64,000 bases of DNA from a bacterium (GCA_016934955.1 JAFGRY010000015.1:1-64000); one strand, 5' to 3'; shown: positions 36,213-45,936, numbered from the stretch's first letter. Notes: a model not told the origin generated them from the sequence alone. Numbers and translations are program-made.

Positions 36213-39200
36213 TCAGCTTTTTCCCGGTTTAAATATCACTGTTATCGCTGTTCCCCCGCTCCTGTTTACCTGCAGTTTCCCGTTTAACTGATCAACAGCC
36301 AGGATATGCACCAGCCTCAGTCCCAGCGAATCAGTTGTGGCGATATCGATATCTTCCGGAATGCCGGTCCCGTTATCCCTGACCGAGAGAAGGAGAGAGG
36401 CCGCTTTTTTCCGGAACGACACTTCGATTCTTCCCCGTTTTTTCCGGTTGGTGAAGGCATGCTTGAAGGCGTTTGTCAGCAGTTCGTTCACGATAAGGCC
36501 GCAGGGGATGGCCTGTTCAATGTCCAGGGCGATATCATCGATGTTCAGGGTGATTTCCGCACCCGCGGATTCAGTGTGGTAGGCCTGATAGAGATGACGG
36601 GTGAGGTTGCCGAGATATTCATCGAAATTGATTTTGGCGAAATTGCCTGAACGATAGAGCCCTTCGTGAATAAGCGCCATGGTATGGACACGGTGCTTGA
36701 TGTCGTTGTAGATGGCCTTCATTTCCGGATCGCTGATTTGACGACTTTGCAGATTGATGAGGCTCGCGATAATCTGGAGGTTGTTTTTCACCCGGTGATG
36801 AATCTCTTTCAGCAGCACTTCCTTTTCCCGCAGGGATGTTTTTATTTTTTCTTCATTCTGCTTGCGGTCGGTGATATCGCGGATAATTCCCTGCGTGGCA
36901 ACGCTGTCGCCGTAATCCAGATAACTGGTGCTGGTCTCACACTCGATCGGTTTTCCGGATTTGCTTATGGCGGTGAATTCATAGACCGGATCGATCGGTT
37001 TGCCTTCCCTGACCCGTCTTTTCCGATCTTCAATAATCTGCAGGCTGTCCGGGGCGATGAGATCGTTGAAATTGAATGTGGGAGAATTCATGTCGTCAAG
37101 GGTATAACCGAATATTTCGGTAAATTTTTCATTAACGATGAGAAACCGGTCCTTGTACAGCAGATAGATCGCGTCGTTTGACTGATCGATGAGGGTTCGG
37201 TACTGCTTTTCCGATTTCCGAAGGGCCTCTTCGGCAAGTTTTCTGCGGGTGATGTCCTGAAGAATCCCAAAGGCACCTATCACTTTGCCGGTGGCCGTAT
37301 CCCGTAAGGGGATCGAACTGTCGCTCAGCCATTTAATGTCTCCTGCGTCGGTTTCGAGACAGATATCCGCTTTGTAGGAACTGATTTTCCCCTTGATCAT
37401 CTGTTTTCTGCATATTTCCGGGTCCTCCGGAATATTGGGCAGCATCGGCTCCACATGCCTGATCATGGAGGTGAAGCGGGCCTCCGTGAATGCCTCCGGC
37501 GGCACACCGGCGAGCCGTTTAATGCCTTCTCCGATAAGATCGTAGGTCCCCTCACCCAGGTTTTTGCCGAAGATGAGGCGGAAGGGTATACCCGACGAGT
37601 TTTCAATCACCTGCCGATAGAACTGTTCCGACTTGATAAGTGATTCCCGCGTTTCGATTTCCCTGGAGATGTCGACAATGATACCCCGCAGCCCTGAGGC
37701 GATTCCGTGCTGCATAACCGGGTTGGCGTATACCATCACCGCGAAGGATGAACCGTCCTTCCGGCTTGCGGTGTATTCATACCCGCCGCTTCCACCTTCC
37801 CGCATAACTTTGTGAAAATGGGCAACGGCCCGTTTTCTGTCCTTGGGAGCCAGAAGAGAGATGAATTTCATGCCGCTGTCAAAATCATCCCGCGTATATC
37901 CGAAGAGAGTGAGCGCCTTTCTATTGATGAAGCTGATCCTGCCGAAAGCGTCCGTTTCATAGACGACCTGGGGAAGAAGATTTGCCAGTTCCTTGTATTT
38001 TTTCTCGCTTTCAACCAGGGCCGCTTCGGTTCTCTTGCGTTCGCTGATGTCCCGCACGGTGGCAAAGAGGAATTTTCCAGTCCCCATCTCTATGGCGATC
38101 AGACTTACTTCAGCTTTAAACGGAGTCCCGTCATGTCGGATGTGTGTCCACTCAAAGAGCTGAGGCGTGCCGTCGTAGGCGTTCCTGATGTACATGAGCG
38201 CCTTCGTTTTGGAGTCCATGCCGTCCGGCTGTTTTTGCGGTGAAAATTTATAGGGCGGCTGGCTGATAATCTGCTCTCTGGTGCAGTCGAACAGCTCCAG
38301 GGTCCGCTCATTGCAGTCGATAAATCTGTCCTCCTGCATGGTAAAAATGGCATCGATGGACGATTCATACAATTTGCGGTATCGCTGTTCACTCTCCTTG
38401 AGCGCCTGGTCCGCGTCGATAGAGTCGGTGATATCCGAGAAAAATCCCAGATTGCAGGTTACTCCTTCGATTTCGACGATACTCGCACTGATGTTGACGT
38501 AGATGGTCTCCCCGCTCTTTTTCAGACAGGGAATGGCGTATGATACTATTTTTTCACCCCGCACCTTGCTGTTGAATTCACCGACGACACGGGCAAGCTG
38601 ATCCGCAGGATGAATATCGGGCATACGCATCCGCAGCATTTCCTGCTCTTCATATCCGAGCATACGGCAGATGGCCGGGTTCGCAAATCGAAACCGCCCT
38701 GAATCAACCTCAGCGACCAGTATCCCCTCGGAAGAGGTGGTGAACAATTTTCTGTAGAGCCGCTCACTCTCGACGAGTGCATTCTCGGCTTTCTTCAATG
38801 CGGTGATATCGGTCGCGATGTGAATGATTTTCTGCAGCGTTCCGTCTTCTCCCCACACGGGTGTGCAGGAGATATTGAAATTGAGGCCCAGGGCCTCCAT
38901 CTCCATCACCACCGACTCCATGTGACCTGATTTCAGCATTCTTTCCATCGGGCATTGACCCGGCGGTGCATGGTGATTGTGAAAGACATCGTAACACTTT
39001 TTACCGATCAATTCCTCCTCATCGATACCGGTGAGCGTCACCACCGCCTTGTTTACCGAGAGGATGTCATGATCGGGAGAAAGGATAAGGACAGGATGAC
39101 CGATCGCCTGGAAAATTTCTTTCCATTCCTGCCTCGATTGTTTGAGGGCTTCGGTCATGCGCTGTTTTTCGGTGACATCAACGAGGATTCCCTCGAGAGA

Positions 39201-41051
39201 AACGAGATGTCCCTCCGCATCATAGCGCATCATGGTACGGTCTTCAATCCAGCGATACTCTCCGTTTTTATGGGATACTCTGTAGGGCGTATGGATAAAA
39301 TGGTGGTTTCGTCCCTTTGTTGCCTGCACCGCCGCTTCCTGCAGCACCCGTTTCCGGTCATCCGGGTGCACCAGGTCCATGAATGTCCGTTCACCGGATA
39401 CGAGTGATTCAGGATCCCAGCCGAACACATCCCGTATATTCTCGGATACATAGCTGATCCTCCAGGTCCTGGCGTCGGTCCAGGTGATGGCGATAACCGG
39501 GCTGTGATTGATAATGCGGTGGATGGAGGCGATCAGCTGTTCCCGTTCCTTCCGGAGAGTAATATTTTTGGCAAACGCGCAGTTGTACTGGTTGCCCTCA
39601 AATTCGAGGTAGTTGACCGTGACCTCTACCGGAAAGGTGCTTCCGTCCTTGGTTCTGTGCCGTGATTCGAGCCTGAACGCCTTTTCCTTTTTCACCTGTT
39701 TCCAGTGCGCCTGCCAATCTTCCCTGAGAAAAAGCGGATCTATATCATGAATCGTCATCGAGAGCAGCTCTTTACGTGTGTATCCCAGTGATGAACACGC
39801 TGCGTCGTTTACATATATTATCGATGCATCGTCTTTCATCCAGAATGCCGCTTCGGCGGTGTGGTCAACGGCGAATTGAGTGAATTTCAGCTGCTGTTCT
39901 ATCTGTTTCAGTTCGGTGATATCCTGCTGCACGACCAGAGAATACAACAGACGGCCGCCGTCATCAGTGACCTCGTTGCTGTTCTGCAGCACGGTCCGTT
40001 CGCGCCCGGAACGGGTCAGAAGGGTGACTTCCGCATCCGCTGATTGCTTCCACGTATGTGCCCCTGCGGTCTTCTTTGTTTTTCCCGCCGCCGGCCCGGC
40101 TGCGTACAGCGAATCAATGGGAGCACCGAGCAGCGACTCCCGGTCATATTCAAGATGTCGCAAGGCCGCATCGTTGACATCGAGGATTACGCCGTCACCC
40201 GATACCATAAACGCGAAGGAAGATTGATTTCTGAAAAATTTCTTGAATTTTTCCTCGCTCTTGATCAGCGTGTCTCGTGCCTGTTTGCGTTCGGAAACAT
40301 CTTTGAAATTCACGACGGCGCCGATTACTTCATTCGCCGCGTTGATGATCGGAGCGGCGCTGTCGTCGATGGGGAGCTCGCTGCCGTCTTTGCGCAGCAG
40401 CAGCGAGCTGTTGGAAAGGGCGAGTGGTTTTCCGGATGCGAGCACCCGCTGAATCGGATTTTCGACAAGCTTGCCGGACGTTTCATCCTTGATTTTCAGA
40501 ACGTCGGTAACCGGACGATTCAGGCATTCGGCCTCGGACCAGCCGGTCAGTTTCTCGGCGACGGGGTTGACCAGCCTGATCCTTCCCCCGCTGTCAGTGG
40601 CGATTACCGCATCACCGATACTGTGCAGGATCGTGGAGAGCCAGGCCTGATGTTCCTGGATCTGTTTCTCCATGCCGTGTTTATAGAGTGCGGTTTCGAT
40701 TACCCCCTGCAGCTCGCTGTCCTCAAAGGGTTTGAGTATGAATCCGTACGGTTCGGTTTTTTTCGCTTTTTCTATGGTCGTTTTATCGGCATAGGCGGTA
40801 AGAAAAACGACGGGGACCGAGTAATCGCGCAGGATGATTTCCGCTGTCGCCACACCGTTGAGGGAACCCTTCAGCTCGATATCCATGAGGATGAGATCGG
40901 GCAGCGTGTGTTCCAGTGTCTTCAGAGCATCTTCACCGCTGACAACGGTTTCCGTAACCGTGTATCCGAGAGCGGTCAGCCGGTATTTAACATCTTCAGC
41001 GGTGATGCGTTCATCTTCTACTACGAGGATGTGAGCAGGAGTCGCTGTCAT
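36213..41051 (-). CDS. Receiver plus ten-PAS hybrid histidine kinase
   Basis: A 1612-aa soluble protein. An N-terminal receiver (ILVVEDERITAEDV, phosphoacceptor near LILMDIELKG, switch Lys in GFILKPFEDSEL) is followed by ten PAS domains. Most end in the DIT/DIS-[ED]R-K linker (for example KDVSERKQARD, VRDISERKRTEA, IRDITDRKQNEE). The end is a HisKA_2-type dimerisation domain (EIHHRVKNNLQIIASLINLQ) and HATPase_c (DNGTGIPED). No membrane segment is present, so it senses in the cytoplasm. PAS5 has a CxxxF...PPGQCPM cysteine segment that could hold a redox or metal group. The small receiver gene at 41929 is upstream on the same strand. Confidence 0.92.
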   Translation of the reverse strand: MTATPAHILVVEDERITAEDVKYRLTALGYTVTETVVSGEDALKTLEHTLPDLILMDIELKGSLNGVATAEIILRDYSVPVVFLTAYADKTTIEKAKKTEPYGFILKPFEDSELQGVIETALYKHGMEKQIQEHQAWLSTILHSIGDAVIATDSGGRIRLVNPVAEKLTGWSEAECLNRPVTDVLKIKDETSGKLVENPIQRVLASGKPLALSNSSLLLRKDGSELPIDDSAAPIINAANEVIGAVVNFKDVSERKQARDTLIKSEEKFKKFFRNQSSFAFMVSGDGVILDVNDAALRHLEYDRESLLGAPIDSLYAAGPAAGKTKKTAGAHTWKQSADAEVTLLTRSGRERTVLQNSNEVTDDGGRLLYSLVVQQDITELKQIEQQLKFTQFAVDHTAEAAFWMKDDASIIYVNDAACSSLGYTRKELLSMTIHDIDPLFLREDWQAHWKQVKKEKAFRLESRHRTKDGSTFPVEVTVNYLEFEGNQYNCAFAKNITLRKEREQLIASIHRIINHSPVIAITWTDARTWRISYVSENIRDVFGWDPESLVSGERTFMDLVHPDDRKRVLQEAAVQATKGRNHHFIHTPYRVSHKNGEYRWIEDRTMMRYDAEGHLVSLEGILVDVTEKQRMTEALKQSRQEWKEIFQAIGHPVLILSPDHDILSVNKAVVTLTGIDEEELIGKKCYDVFHNHHAPPGQCPMERMLKSGHMESVVMEMEALGLNFNISCTPVWGEDGTLQKIIHIATDITALKKAENALVESERLYRKLFTTSSEGILVAEVDSGRFRFANPAICRMLGYEEQEMLRMRMPDIHPADQLARVVGEFNSKVRGEKIVSYAIPCLKKSGETIYVNISASIVEIEGVTCNLGFFSDITDSIDADQALKESEQRYRKLYESSIDAIFTMQEDRFIDCNERTLELFDCTREQIISQPPYKFSPQKQPDGMDSKTKALMYIRNAYDGTPQLFEWTHIRHDGTPFKAEVSLIAIEMGTGKFLFATVRDISERKRTEAALVESEKKYKELANLLPQVVYETDAFGRISFINRKALTLFGYTRDDFDSGMKFISLLAPKDRKRAVAHFHKVMREGGSGGYEYTASRKDGSSFAVMVYANPVMQHGIASGLRGIIVDISREIETRESLIKSEQFYRQVIENSSGIPFRLIFGKNLGEGTYDLIGEGIKRLAGVPPEAFTEARFTSMIRHVEPMLPNIPEDPEICRKQMIKGKISSYKADICLETDAGDIKWLSDSSIPLRDTATGKVIGAFGILQDITRRKLAEEALRKSEKQYRTLIDQSNDAIYLLYKDRFLIVNEKFTEIFGYTLDDMNSPTFNFNDLIAPDSLQIIEDRKRRVREGKPIDPVYEFTAISKSGKPIECETSTSYLDYGDSVATQGIIRDITDRKQNEEKIKTSLREKEVLLKEIHHRVKNNLQIIASLINLQSRQISDPEMKAIYNDIKHRVHTMALIHEGLYRSGNFAKINFDEYLGNLTRHLYQAYHTESAGAEITLNIDDIALDIEQAIPCGLIVNELLTNAFKHAFTNRKKRGRIEVSFRKKAASLLLSVRDNGTGIPEDIDIATTDSLGLRLVHILAVDQLNGKLQVNRSGGTAITVIFKPGKS

Positions 41052-41149
41052 CGCCTGGTCCTTTCTTGCTGCAGTCTCATTGGCTACGTTCGGAAATGTT
41101 CCCTCTCCCGTGTCTGTCTGCAGCCGGGAATATGATTGTCGGCGGACGA

Positions 41150-41929
41150 TTACGATCCTGCTGTTTGATCAGCCTCAGGACCGCCGATTTCCCGCAAATG
41201 TTCGATAACGCCGTTCACCTGCCCCTGATCTCCGAGCAGGGGGTAGGAGCGGCAGTCGAGCCAGATATTCAGCTCTTCATTAAATTTAATTCTTCGCGCC
41301 GGTTTCTTCGTTTGCAGGCATTCCCGGGTGGCGCAGATATCACAGGGGGTCGTCCGGTCAATCAGTTGATAACACTTTTTTCCCCTGACATCATCCGGGG
41401 TGACATTCAGGAATGTGTACCCAGCCCTGTTGTAGCGGATAACATTCAATTGGGTGTCCAGAATGCCGATGATGTCCGGTATGGTATCGAACAGTGCCTC
41501 GAGGAGGATGGTCGTTTCGCGGTATTTTTTTTCACTGAGGCGAAGTTACTTCTCCATATCGTGCCGATACAGTGCTGTCTCGATCACCCCCTGCAGTTCC
41601 GAATCCTGAAACGGTTTCATCATCAGTCCGTAGGGCTCGGATGTTTCAATTTTCGATCGTGTTATGGCATCACTATACGCAGTGAGATAGACGACGGGCA
41701 CATCGTGTTTCCCGCGAATGATGTTGGCGGTTTCAATGCCGTCGATCGCGCCCTTGATCTTTACATCCATCAGCACCAGATCGGGAGGAGATGCGTCCGC
41801 AAGCGCCACCGCCTCCTCTCCGGTTGAGGAGATGCCGGTGACGGCGTAGCCCATCTTTTCAAGCCGCTGAACGATGTCTTCCGCGGTAATCGACTCGTCC
41901 TCGACCACCAGGATCATTTTTTCATCCAT
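41150..41929 (-). pseudogene. Receiver-PAS protein interrupted by an in-frame TAA
   Basis: The first part, 41546-41929 (127 aa, AGGGAGG ribosome site), is a complete receiver domain closely similar to that of the ten-PAS kinase (ILVVEDESITAEDIVQRL, LVLMDVKIKG, YGLMMKPFQDSELQGVIETA) and ends YRHDMEK. After the TAA the same frame continues without shift as a PAS domain (LRLSEKKYRETTILLEALF, then KKCYQLIDRTTPCDICATRE) to 41150. The paralogue has MEKQ at this point, so one C-to-T change (CAA to TAA) would explain the stop. It may be a nonsense mutation, a read-through site or a sequencing error. The receiver alone could still work as a single-domain regulator. Confidence 0.75.
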
Positions 41930-42065
41930 GGAGAACCCTCCCTTGCTACACCGAGTGCCGGAAATCGGTATGATAATCACCCGATACCTGTACAGATGCA
42001 TCTTTCCAGGCGCAGGTCACAGGATGTCCATACCCCGCATAACGACTGAATCCGATGTAAGCATG

Positions 42066-42102
42066 AAAGGCCTGACTGAATATGGATATTTCAGCAGGCC
42101 TT
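42066..42102 (-). terminator. Hairpin at the end of the PerR-controlled operon
   Basis: AAGGCCTGACTGAATAT and ATATTTCAGCAGGCCTT form an imperfect long stem just downstream of the rubredoxin stop on the minus strand. A short pyrimidine tract follows. It probably marks the 3' end of the stress operon. Confidence 0.45.
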
Positions 42103-42123
42103 CATGGTCATGAACGGGTGCGT

Positions 42124-42264
42124 TTACGATTCCGGGCTGAACATGTCCTTCCCGACACCGCATTCGGGACAGACCCAGTCATCGGGAAGGTCGTCAAACG
42201 CCACGTTGTCGTTTTCAGCCGGATCATACACATAGCCGCACACATCACATACATATTTCTGCAT
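42124..42264 (-). CDS. rub: Rubredoxin
   Basis: A 46-aa protein (starts [19 protein letters not shown], ends [11 protein letters not shown]). Both iron-binding pairs are intact (CDVCGY and CPECGVG), as are the conserved aromatic and DDWVCP residues. The length is slightly short for the 52-54 residue family. By family knowledge it carries electrons to rubrerythrin, superoxide reductase and flavodiiron protein, all encoded upstream in this operon. The flavodiiron protein here has no fused rubredoxin domain, so this protein is its likely partner. Last gene of the operon. Confidence 0.95.
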   Translation of the reverse strand: MQKYVCDVCGYVYDPAENDNVAFDDLPDDWVCPECGVGKDMFSPES

Positions 42265-42285
42265 GGTATTCTCCCTTTGTTGCTA

Positions 42286-42873
42286 TCAGTAATTTTCCAC
42301 CCAGAGCTCAAAATGCTCCCGGGGATGGTCGCACACCGGGCATTTATCCGGGGCCTCGATCGATTGCACGATATGACCGCAATTTCTGCATTTCCAGAAC
42401 ACTTTCCCGTCTTTTTTAAAAAATGTATGGTTTTTCACATTCACGAGCAGTTTCCGGTAGCGGTCTTCATGTCTTTTTTCGACTTCGGCGATATTTCTGA
42501 ATGTTTTCGCCACTTCCGGGAACCCCTCCTCCTCGGCGGTTTTCGCGAAACCGGGATAGAGATCGCGCCATTCCTCGTTTTCCCCGTTGGCCGCGCAGGT
42601 CAGATTCGTCACCGTATCCGCATAGCAGACCGGGTATCCAGCGGTGATTTCGATCATCTCTTCATTGATGCCGTTTGCGATAAGATGCTTCATGAACAGT
42701 TTCGCGTGCTCTTTTTCGTTTTCCGCGGTCTCGATAAATATCGCCTCAATCTGCCGGAACCCATCCTTGCGGGCCACTGATGCGTAGTAGGTGTACCGCA
42801 TGCGGGCCTGAGATTCGCCGGCAAATGATTTCATGAGGTTTTCCGCGGTTTTTGTGCCTTTCATTGATGCCAT
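42286..42873 (-). CDS. rbr: Rubrerythrin (second copy)
   Basis: 195 aa from the ATG at 42873, nine bases after AAAGGA. The ferritin-like domain carries diiron ligands ([33 protein letters not shown]) and the C-terminal rubredoxin domain has CRNCGH and CPVCDHP. It is about 30 residues longer than the copy at 23973, and the two are clearly distinct paralogues. By family knowledge it is an NADH- or rubredoxin-linked peroxidase. It sits 21 bases before rubredoxin in the PerR-box operon. Confidence 0.93.
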   Translation of the reverse strand: MASMKGTKTAENLMKSFAGESQARMRYTYYASVARKDGFRQIEAIFIETAENEKEHAKLFMKHLIANGINEEMIEITAGYPVCYADTVTNLTCAANGENEEWRDLYPGFAKTAEEEGFPEVAKTFRNIAEVEKRHEDRYRKLLVNVKNHTFFKKDGKVFWKCRNCGHIVQSIEAPDKCPVCDHPREHFELWVENY

Positions 42874-42887
42874 GTGATCCAATCCTT

Positions 42888-43136
42888 TTACATAGTGACC
42901 AGTTTTGAGGTAACTCCGGCAAGCAGATTGAGCTTTCTGTTGAGCTCATCCAGTTTTTCCGGTTCGCCGACGAGTTCGAGAAAGATGGTGCCCGACTCGG
43001 TGCAGTTATCGAGTACCCCCTCATGAATGCCCAGGCGTGTCTTGATGAGACAGCCCCATTCAGTCAGAATCTGCTGCACCTTGACCGCTTCCTTTTTTCT
43101 TTTGTCGACGACGATTATGAGGAACTGTTTGTTCAT
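42888..43136 (-). CDS. Small ACT/ferredoxin-fold protein of unknown function
   Basis: 82 aa with a beta-alpha-beta-beta-alpha-beta look: strands [16 protein letters not shown] and SKLVTM, helices [12 protein letters not shown] and [15 protein letters not shown]. It resembles the small ACT-like TM1266-type proteins associated with iron hydrogenase or redox genes, but the match is from memory. The segment [20 protein letters not shown] could bind a ligand or metal. It is translated between the winged-helix gene and rubrerythrin, so a regulatory part in the stress response is possible. Confidence 0.65.
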   Translation of the reverse strand: MNKQFLIIVVDKRKKEAVKVQQILTEWGCLIKTRLGIHEGVLDNCTESGTIFLELVGEPEKLDELNRKLNLLAGVTSKLVTM

Positions 43137-43145
43137 AGGAGCCTC

Positions 43146-43322
43146 CTACTTCGGCTGCCAGTAGCAGCGCTTTGGTGAGATGATCATTTCTTCTTTTTTC
43201 AGAATGGTCATCGCTGCGTTGACTGCCGATGTATCCAGGCCGCTCAGCTCGGCTATCTCGCCGGCCTTCAGCGGTTTGCCCGCTTTTCGCATGGTGGCGA
43301 GTATTTTTTCTCTGCTGTCCAT
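43146..43322 (-). CDS. Small winged-helix DNA-binding-like protein
   Basis: 58 aa from the ATG at 43322, behind GAGGGA; the frame extends upstream but overlaps the superoxide reductase gene. It contains a helix-turn-helix (PLKAGEIAELSGLDTSAVNA) and a wing-like end (IISPKRCYWQPK) with a single Cys. Proteins of this kind are seen next to redox enzymes in anaerobes. Whether it binds DNA is not shown. Spacing of 10 and 9 bases to its neighbours shows it belongs to the operon. Confidence 0.7.
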   Translation of the reverse strand: MDSREKILATMRKAGKPLKAGEIAELSGLDTSAVNAAMTILKKEEMIISPKRCYWQPK

Positions 43323-43332
43323 AGCCGTCCCT

Positions 43333-43713
43333 CTATGATTTCCAGAGACCATGGACATTGCACCACTCGCGGGACTCGACGACATCGGCCTTTTTTACCG
43401 GGAACCACGCTTCCGGGGCGTCGCCGGGACGCAATTCGGCGCGGCAGACTTTATCCTTCGTCAGCACTTCGATGAATTTGATGTGATGTTTCTCTTCCAT
43501 GGGATGCGCCATGTTCTGTCCGATTTTCACGAGAATGCCGCCGTCTTTTTCCTCGAGATAGGGGACATGCTTTTCATTGGCCGCGTCCTCGGTCTTTGCC
43601 TCGAGACGCTTCATTTTTATCCCGCAGCAGACCAGCGCGGGAGCGCCTTCGCTGGTAATTTCGACAAGATTGCCGCATTTCTCACAATAGTACAATTCGC
43701 GCAGTTTCGTCAT
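43333..43713 (-). CDS. dfx: Superoxide reductase (class I desulfoferrodoxin)
   Basis: 126 aa with both iron centres. The N-terminal desulforedoxin-like centre I has YYCEKCGN and LVCCG (four Cys). The catalytic centre II has HPMEEKHHIKFIEV and the C-terminal EWCNVHGLW, giving four His and one Cys, with the conserved EKHH Glu-Lys pair. By family knowledge it reduces superoxide to hydrogen peroxide without releasing oxygen, using rubredoxin. Peroxide would then go to rubrerythrin and thiol peroxidase of the same operon. Confidence 0.95.
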   Translation of the reverse strand: MTKLRELYYCEKCGNLVEITSEGAPALVCCGIKMKRLEAKTEDAANEKHVPYLEEKDGGILVKIGQNMAHPMEEKHHIKFIEVLTKDKVCRAELRPGDAPEAWFPVKKADVVESREWCNVHGLWKS

Positions 43714-43740
43714 GGCAGACCTCCTTCTATATGATGAATG

Positions 43741-44247
43741 TTATTCCGCAGCAGGAACAAAGGTCCTGGCAGCAAGCTCTTTGTCGAGCATGAGCATGCC
43801 GTTCCCTTTACCGCCGATCATTTTCAGTTTGCTGACAATACTCTCCATGGACGCCTCTTCCTCCACCTGCTCGTCGATGAACCAGTTGAGAAAACTTTTC
43901 GATGCATGATCGTTTTCCTTGATGGCCAGATCCATGAGTCCGTTGATCAGGCTGGTTACATACTGTTCATGCTCATACGCTTTTTCAAATACGGCCAGGG
44001 GCGACGCGAAGTCTGTTCCCGGCCCGTCGATCTGTTTCATCCGCGCGCGCCCGCCGCGTTCATTGAGAAAATGGTACATTTTCATCGCATGGAAGCGCTC
44101 TTCCTGGACCTGTACCAGAAAGAAGTTTTCAAACCCGGCCAGGCCCTGATCGGCGAAATATGCTGCCATGGAGAGGTAGAGGTATTCCGAATAGAGTTCC
44201 TTGTTGATCTGTTCGTTGATCGCTTCTTCAAGTTTTTTGGATATCAT
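43741..44247 (-). CDS. ftnA: Ferritin (FtnA-type)
   Basis: 168 aa from the ATG at 44247, behind AAGGAG. The ferroxidase centre is visible (INKELYSEYLYL, VQVQEERFHAMKMY, and WFIDEQVEEEA). There is no haem-binding Met typical of bacterioferritin. It stores iron and limits Fenton chemistry. It follows thiol peroxidase by four bases in the PerR-box operon. Confidence 0.95.
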   Translation of the reverse strand: MISKKLEEAINEQINKELYSEYLYLSMAAYFADQGLAGFENFFLVQVQEERFHAMKMYHFLNERGGRARMKQIDGPGTDFASPLAVFEKAYEHEQYVTSLINGLMDLAIKENDHASKSFLNWFIDEQVEEEASMESIVSKLKMIGGKGNGMLMLDKELAARTFVPAAE

Positions 44248-44251
44248 ATGG

Positions 44252-44764
44252 TTACTCCTTTTCTTGTTCCAACATACGGACAGCCGCTTCATAATCGGGT
44301 TCCTGTCCGATATCGGGAACCAGCTGTGTATAGGTGATGAGACCGTTTTTACCGATAATGATCAATGAGCGGGCGAGGAGGCCCGCCATGGGTCCCTCGG
44401 TGAGGCGGACTCCGTACGCGTCTGAAAATCGCCGGTCCCGCATTTCACTGAGGGGAATGATATGCTCGAGCCCTTCAAGAGTGCAGAACCGTTTATGCGC
44501 GAACGGCAGGTCCCGGGAGACGCTGAGGACCACCGCATCCTGAAACCGCTTCGCTTCTTCATTGAAACGGCGCACCGAGGCGGCGCAGACTGCGGTGTCG
44601 AGGCTGGGGAAAATGTTAAGCACGACCGTTTTCCCTTCGAAATCCGCAAGGTGCACATCTTTCAAATCGGTCCCCGTCAGAGTAAAATCCGGGGGAGGGC
44701 CTCCCACAGCGGGCAGTTCACCGCTGAGACGCACCGTGTTTCCTTTAAGGCTTACCTGTGCCAT
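44252..44764 (-). CDS. tpx: Thiol peroxidase
   Basis: 170 aa, atypical 2-Cys peroxiredoxin of the Tpx family. The peroxidatic Cys is in PSLDTAVCAASVRRFN (usual DTPVC, with Pro changed to Ala here) and the resolving Cys in HKRFCTLEGLEH. By family knowledge it reduces peroxides with thioredoxin. It lies between flavodiiron protein (11 bases) and ferritin (4 bases). Confidence 0.94.
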   Translation of the reverse strand: MAQVSLKGNTVRLSGELPAVGGPPPDFTLTGTDLKDVHLADFEGKTVVLNIFPSLDTAVCAASVRRFNEEAKRFQDAVVLSVSRDLPFAHKRFCTLEGLEHIIPLSEMRDRRFSDAYGVRLTEGPMAGLLARSLIIIGKNGLITYTQLVPDIGQEPDYEAAVRMLEQEKE

Positions 44765-44775
44765 GCCGCCTCCGC

Positions 44776-45936
44776 TTAAATCTGATCTTCAACCTGTTTT
44801 GTCACCGATAGCAGCGTCTGCTCATCGGGGATGTACTGAATGCGCACCTGTTCCAGCATGTCAAATCCGCACTTTTTCAGGCTCTCTTCCACCATCCCGA
44901 CACTCTGCCCGCTCCAGCCGTATGAGCCGAAGGCCATGCCCGTGCGGCCCCTGGGTGCCAGCCCCGTGAGATAGGTGAGAAAGGCGGCAACGGTGGGAAG
45001 TATATTGTTGTTCAGCGTCGGCGAACCGATGCAGATGTGGCTCGCCGTGAGGATGTCAGTCATGATGTCGGAGATATGGTTCTTTTGCAGATTGATCAGC
45101 TGAATGGAATATCCTTTGCGCTCAAACGCGTTCTTCACGGCGACAGCCAGCATTTCCGTCGATTTCCACATGGTATCATAGATGATGAGTGCCTTGCGAT
45201 CGGTGGTGTTGGCGCTCCATTTCCGGTAAGCCGCCATGATTTCAGGTATGTGCGTTCTCCAGATGAGCCCGTGACTGGGGCAGATGATGGAAATGTCGAG
45301 CGTTTCAGCGACGGCGAGCGCTTTCTGCACCTGGGCGCTGTAGGGGAGAACGATATTGGCATAGTATTTTGCCGCCTCCAGCATGGTGATCCCCAGAGAA
45401 TACTCATCGTCGAACCGCTCGGATGATGCGATATGCTGACCGAATGCGTCATTGGAAAAGAGAATTTTTTCCTCCGGACAGTAACTGACCATGTTGTCCG
45501 GCCAGTGTACCATGGGGGTTTGTACGAAATGCAGTGTCCGTTTTCCCAGGGCAAGCGTATCCCCGGACTTCACGGCTGTGGTTTTACGGGTGATGCCGTA
45601 CTGTTTTTCTATTCCTTCCACACCTTTGGGAGAGGCGAAGAGCTCAGCGTTCGGGCAGCGTTCGACAAGTGCCGGCAGGGACCCCGAGTGATCCATTTCA
45701 ATATGATTCTGAACGATATAATCGATTTTTGCCGGGTCGATGATGTCGGAAATTCTCGCGATCAGATCTTCCGCCAGGTGACTCTTGACGTTATCGATCA
45801 GGGTCACTTTCTCATCCAGGATCAAATATGCGTTGTAACTGGATCCTCTCTGGGTGAGGTACCCGTGAAAGTTACGCAGATCCCAGTCTACGCTTCCAAC
45901 CCAGTAAATGCCCTTTTTCACTTCCACTGCTTTCAT
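44776..45936 (-). CDS. fprA: Flavodiiron protein (oxygen/NO reductase)
   Basis: 386 aa from the ATG at 45936, behind GGGAGG. The metallo-lactamase-like domain holds all diiron ligands (QNHIEMDHSG, MVHWPDN, SNDAFGQH, CPSHGLIW). The C-terminal flavodoxin domain starts ALIIYDTMWKSTEMLA and has GSYGWSGQSV. No rubredoxin or flavin-reductase domain is fused, so it is a class A enzyme that would take electrons from the separate rubredoxin in this operon. By family knowledge it reduces oxygen to water or NO to N2O. Its expected promoter region is inside fpg, so it depends on the operon. Confidence 0.94.
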   Translation of the reverse strand: MKAVEVKKGIYWVGSVDWDLRNFHGYLTQRGSSYNAYLILDEKVTLIDNVKSHLAEDLIARISDIIDPAKIDYIVQNHIEMDHSGSLPALVERCPNAELFASPKGVEGIEKQYGITRKTTAVKSGDTLALGKRTLHFVQTPMVHWPDNMVSYCPEEKILFSNDAFGQHIASSERFDDEYSLGITMLEAAKYYANIVLPYSAQVQKALAVAETLDISIICPSHGLIWRTHIPEIMAAYRKWSANTTDRKALIIYDTMWKSTEMLAVAVKNAFERKGYSIQLINLQKNHISDIMTDILTASHICIGSPTLNNNILPTVAAFLTYLTGLAPRGRTGMAFGSYGWSGQSVGMVEESLKKCGFDMLEQVRIQYIPDEQTLLSVTKQVEDQI

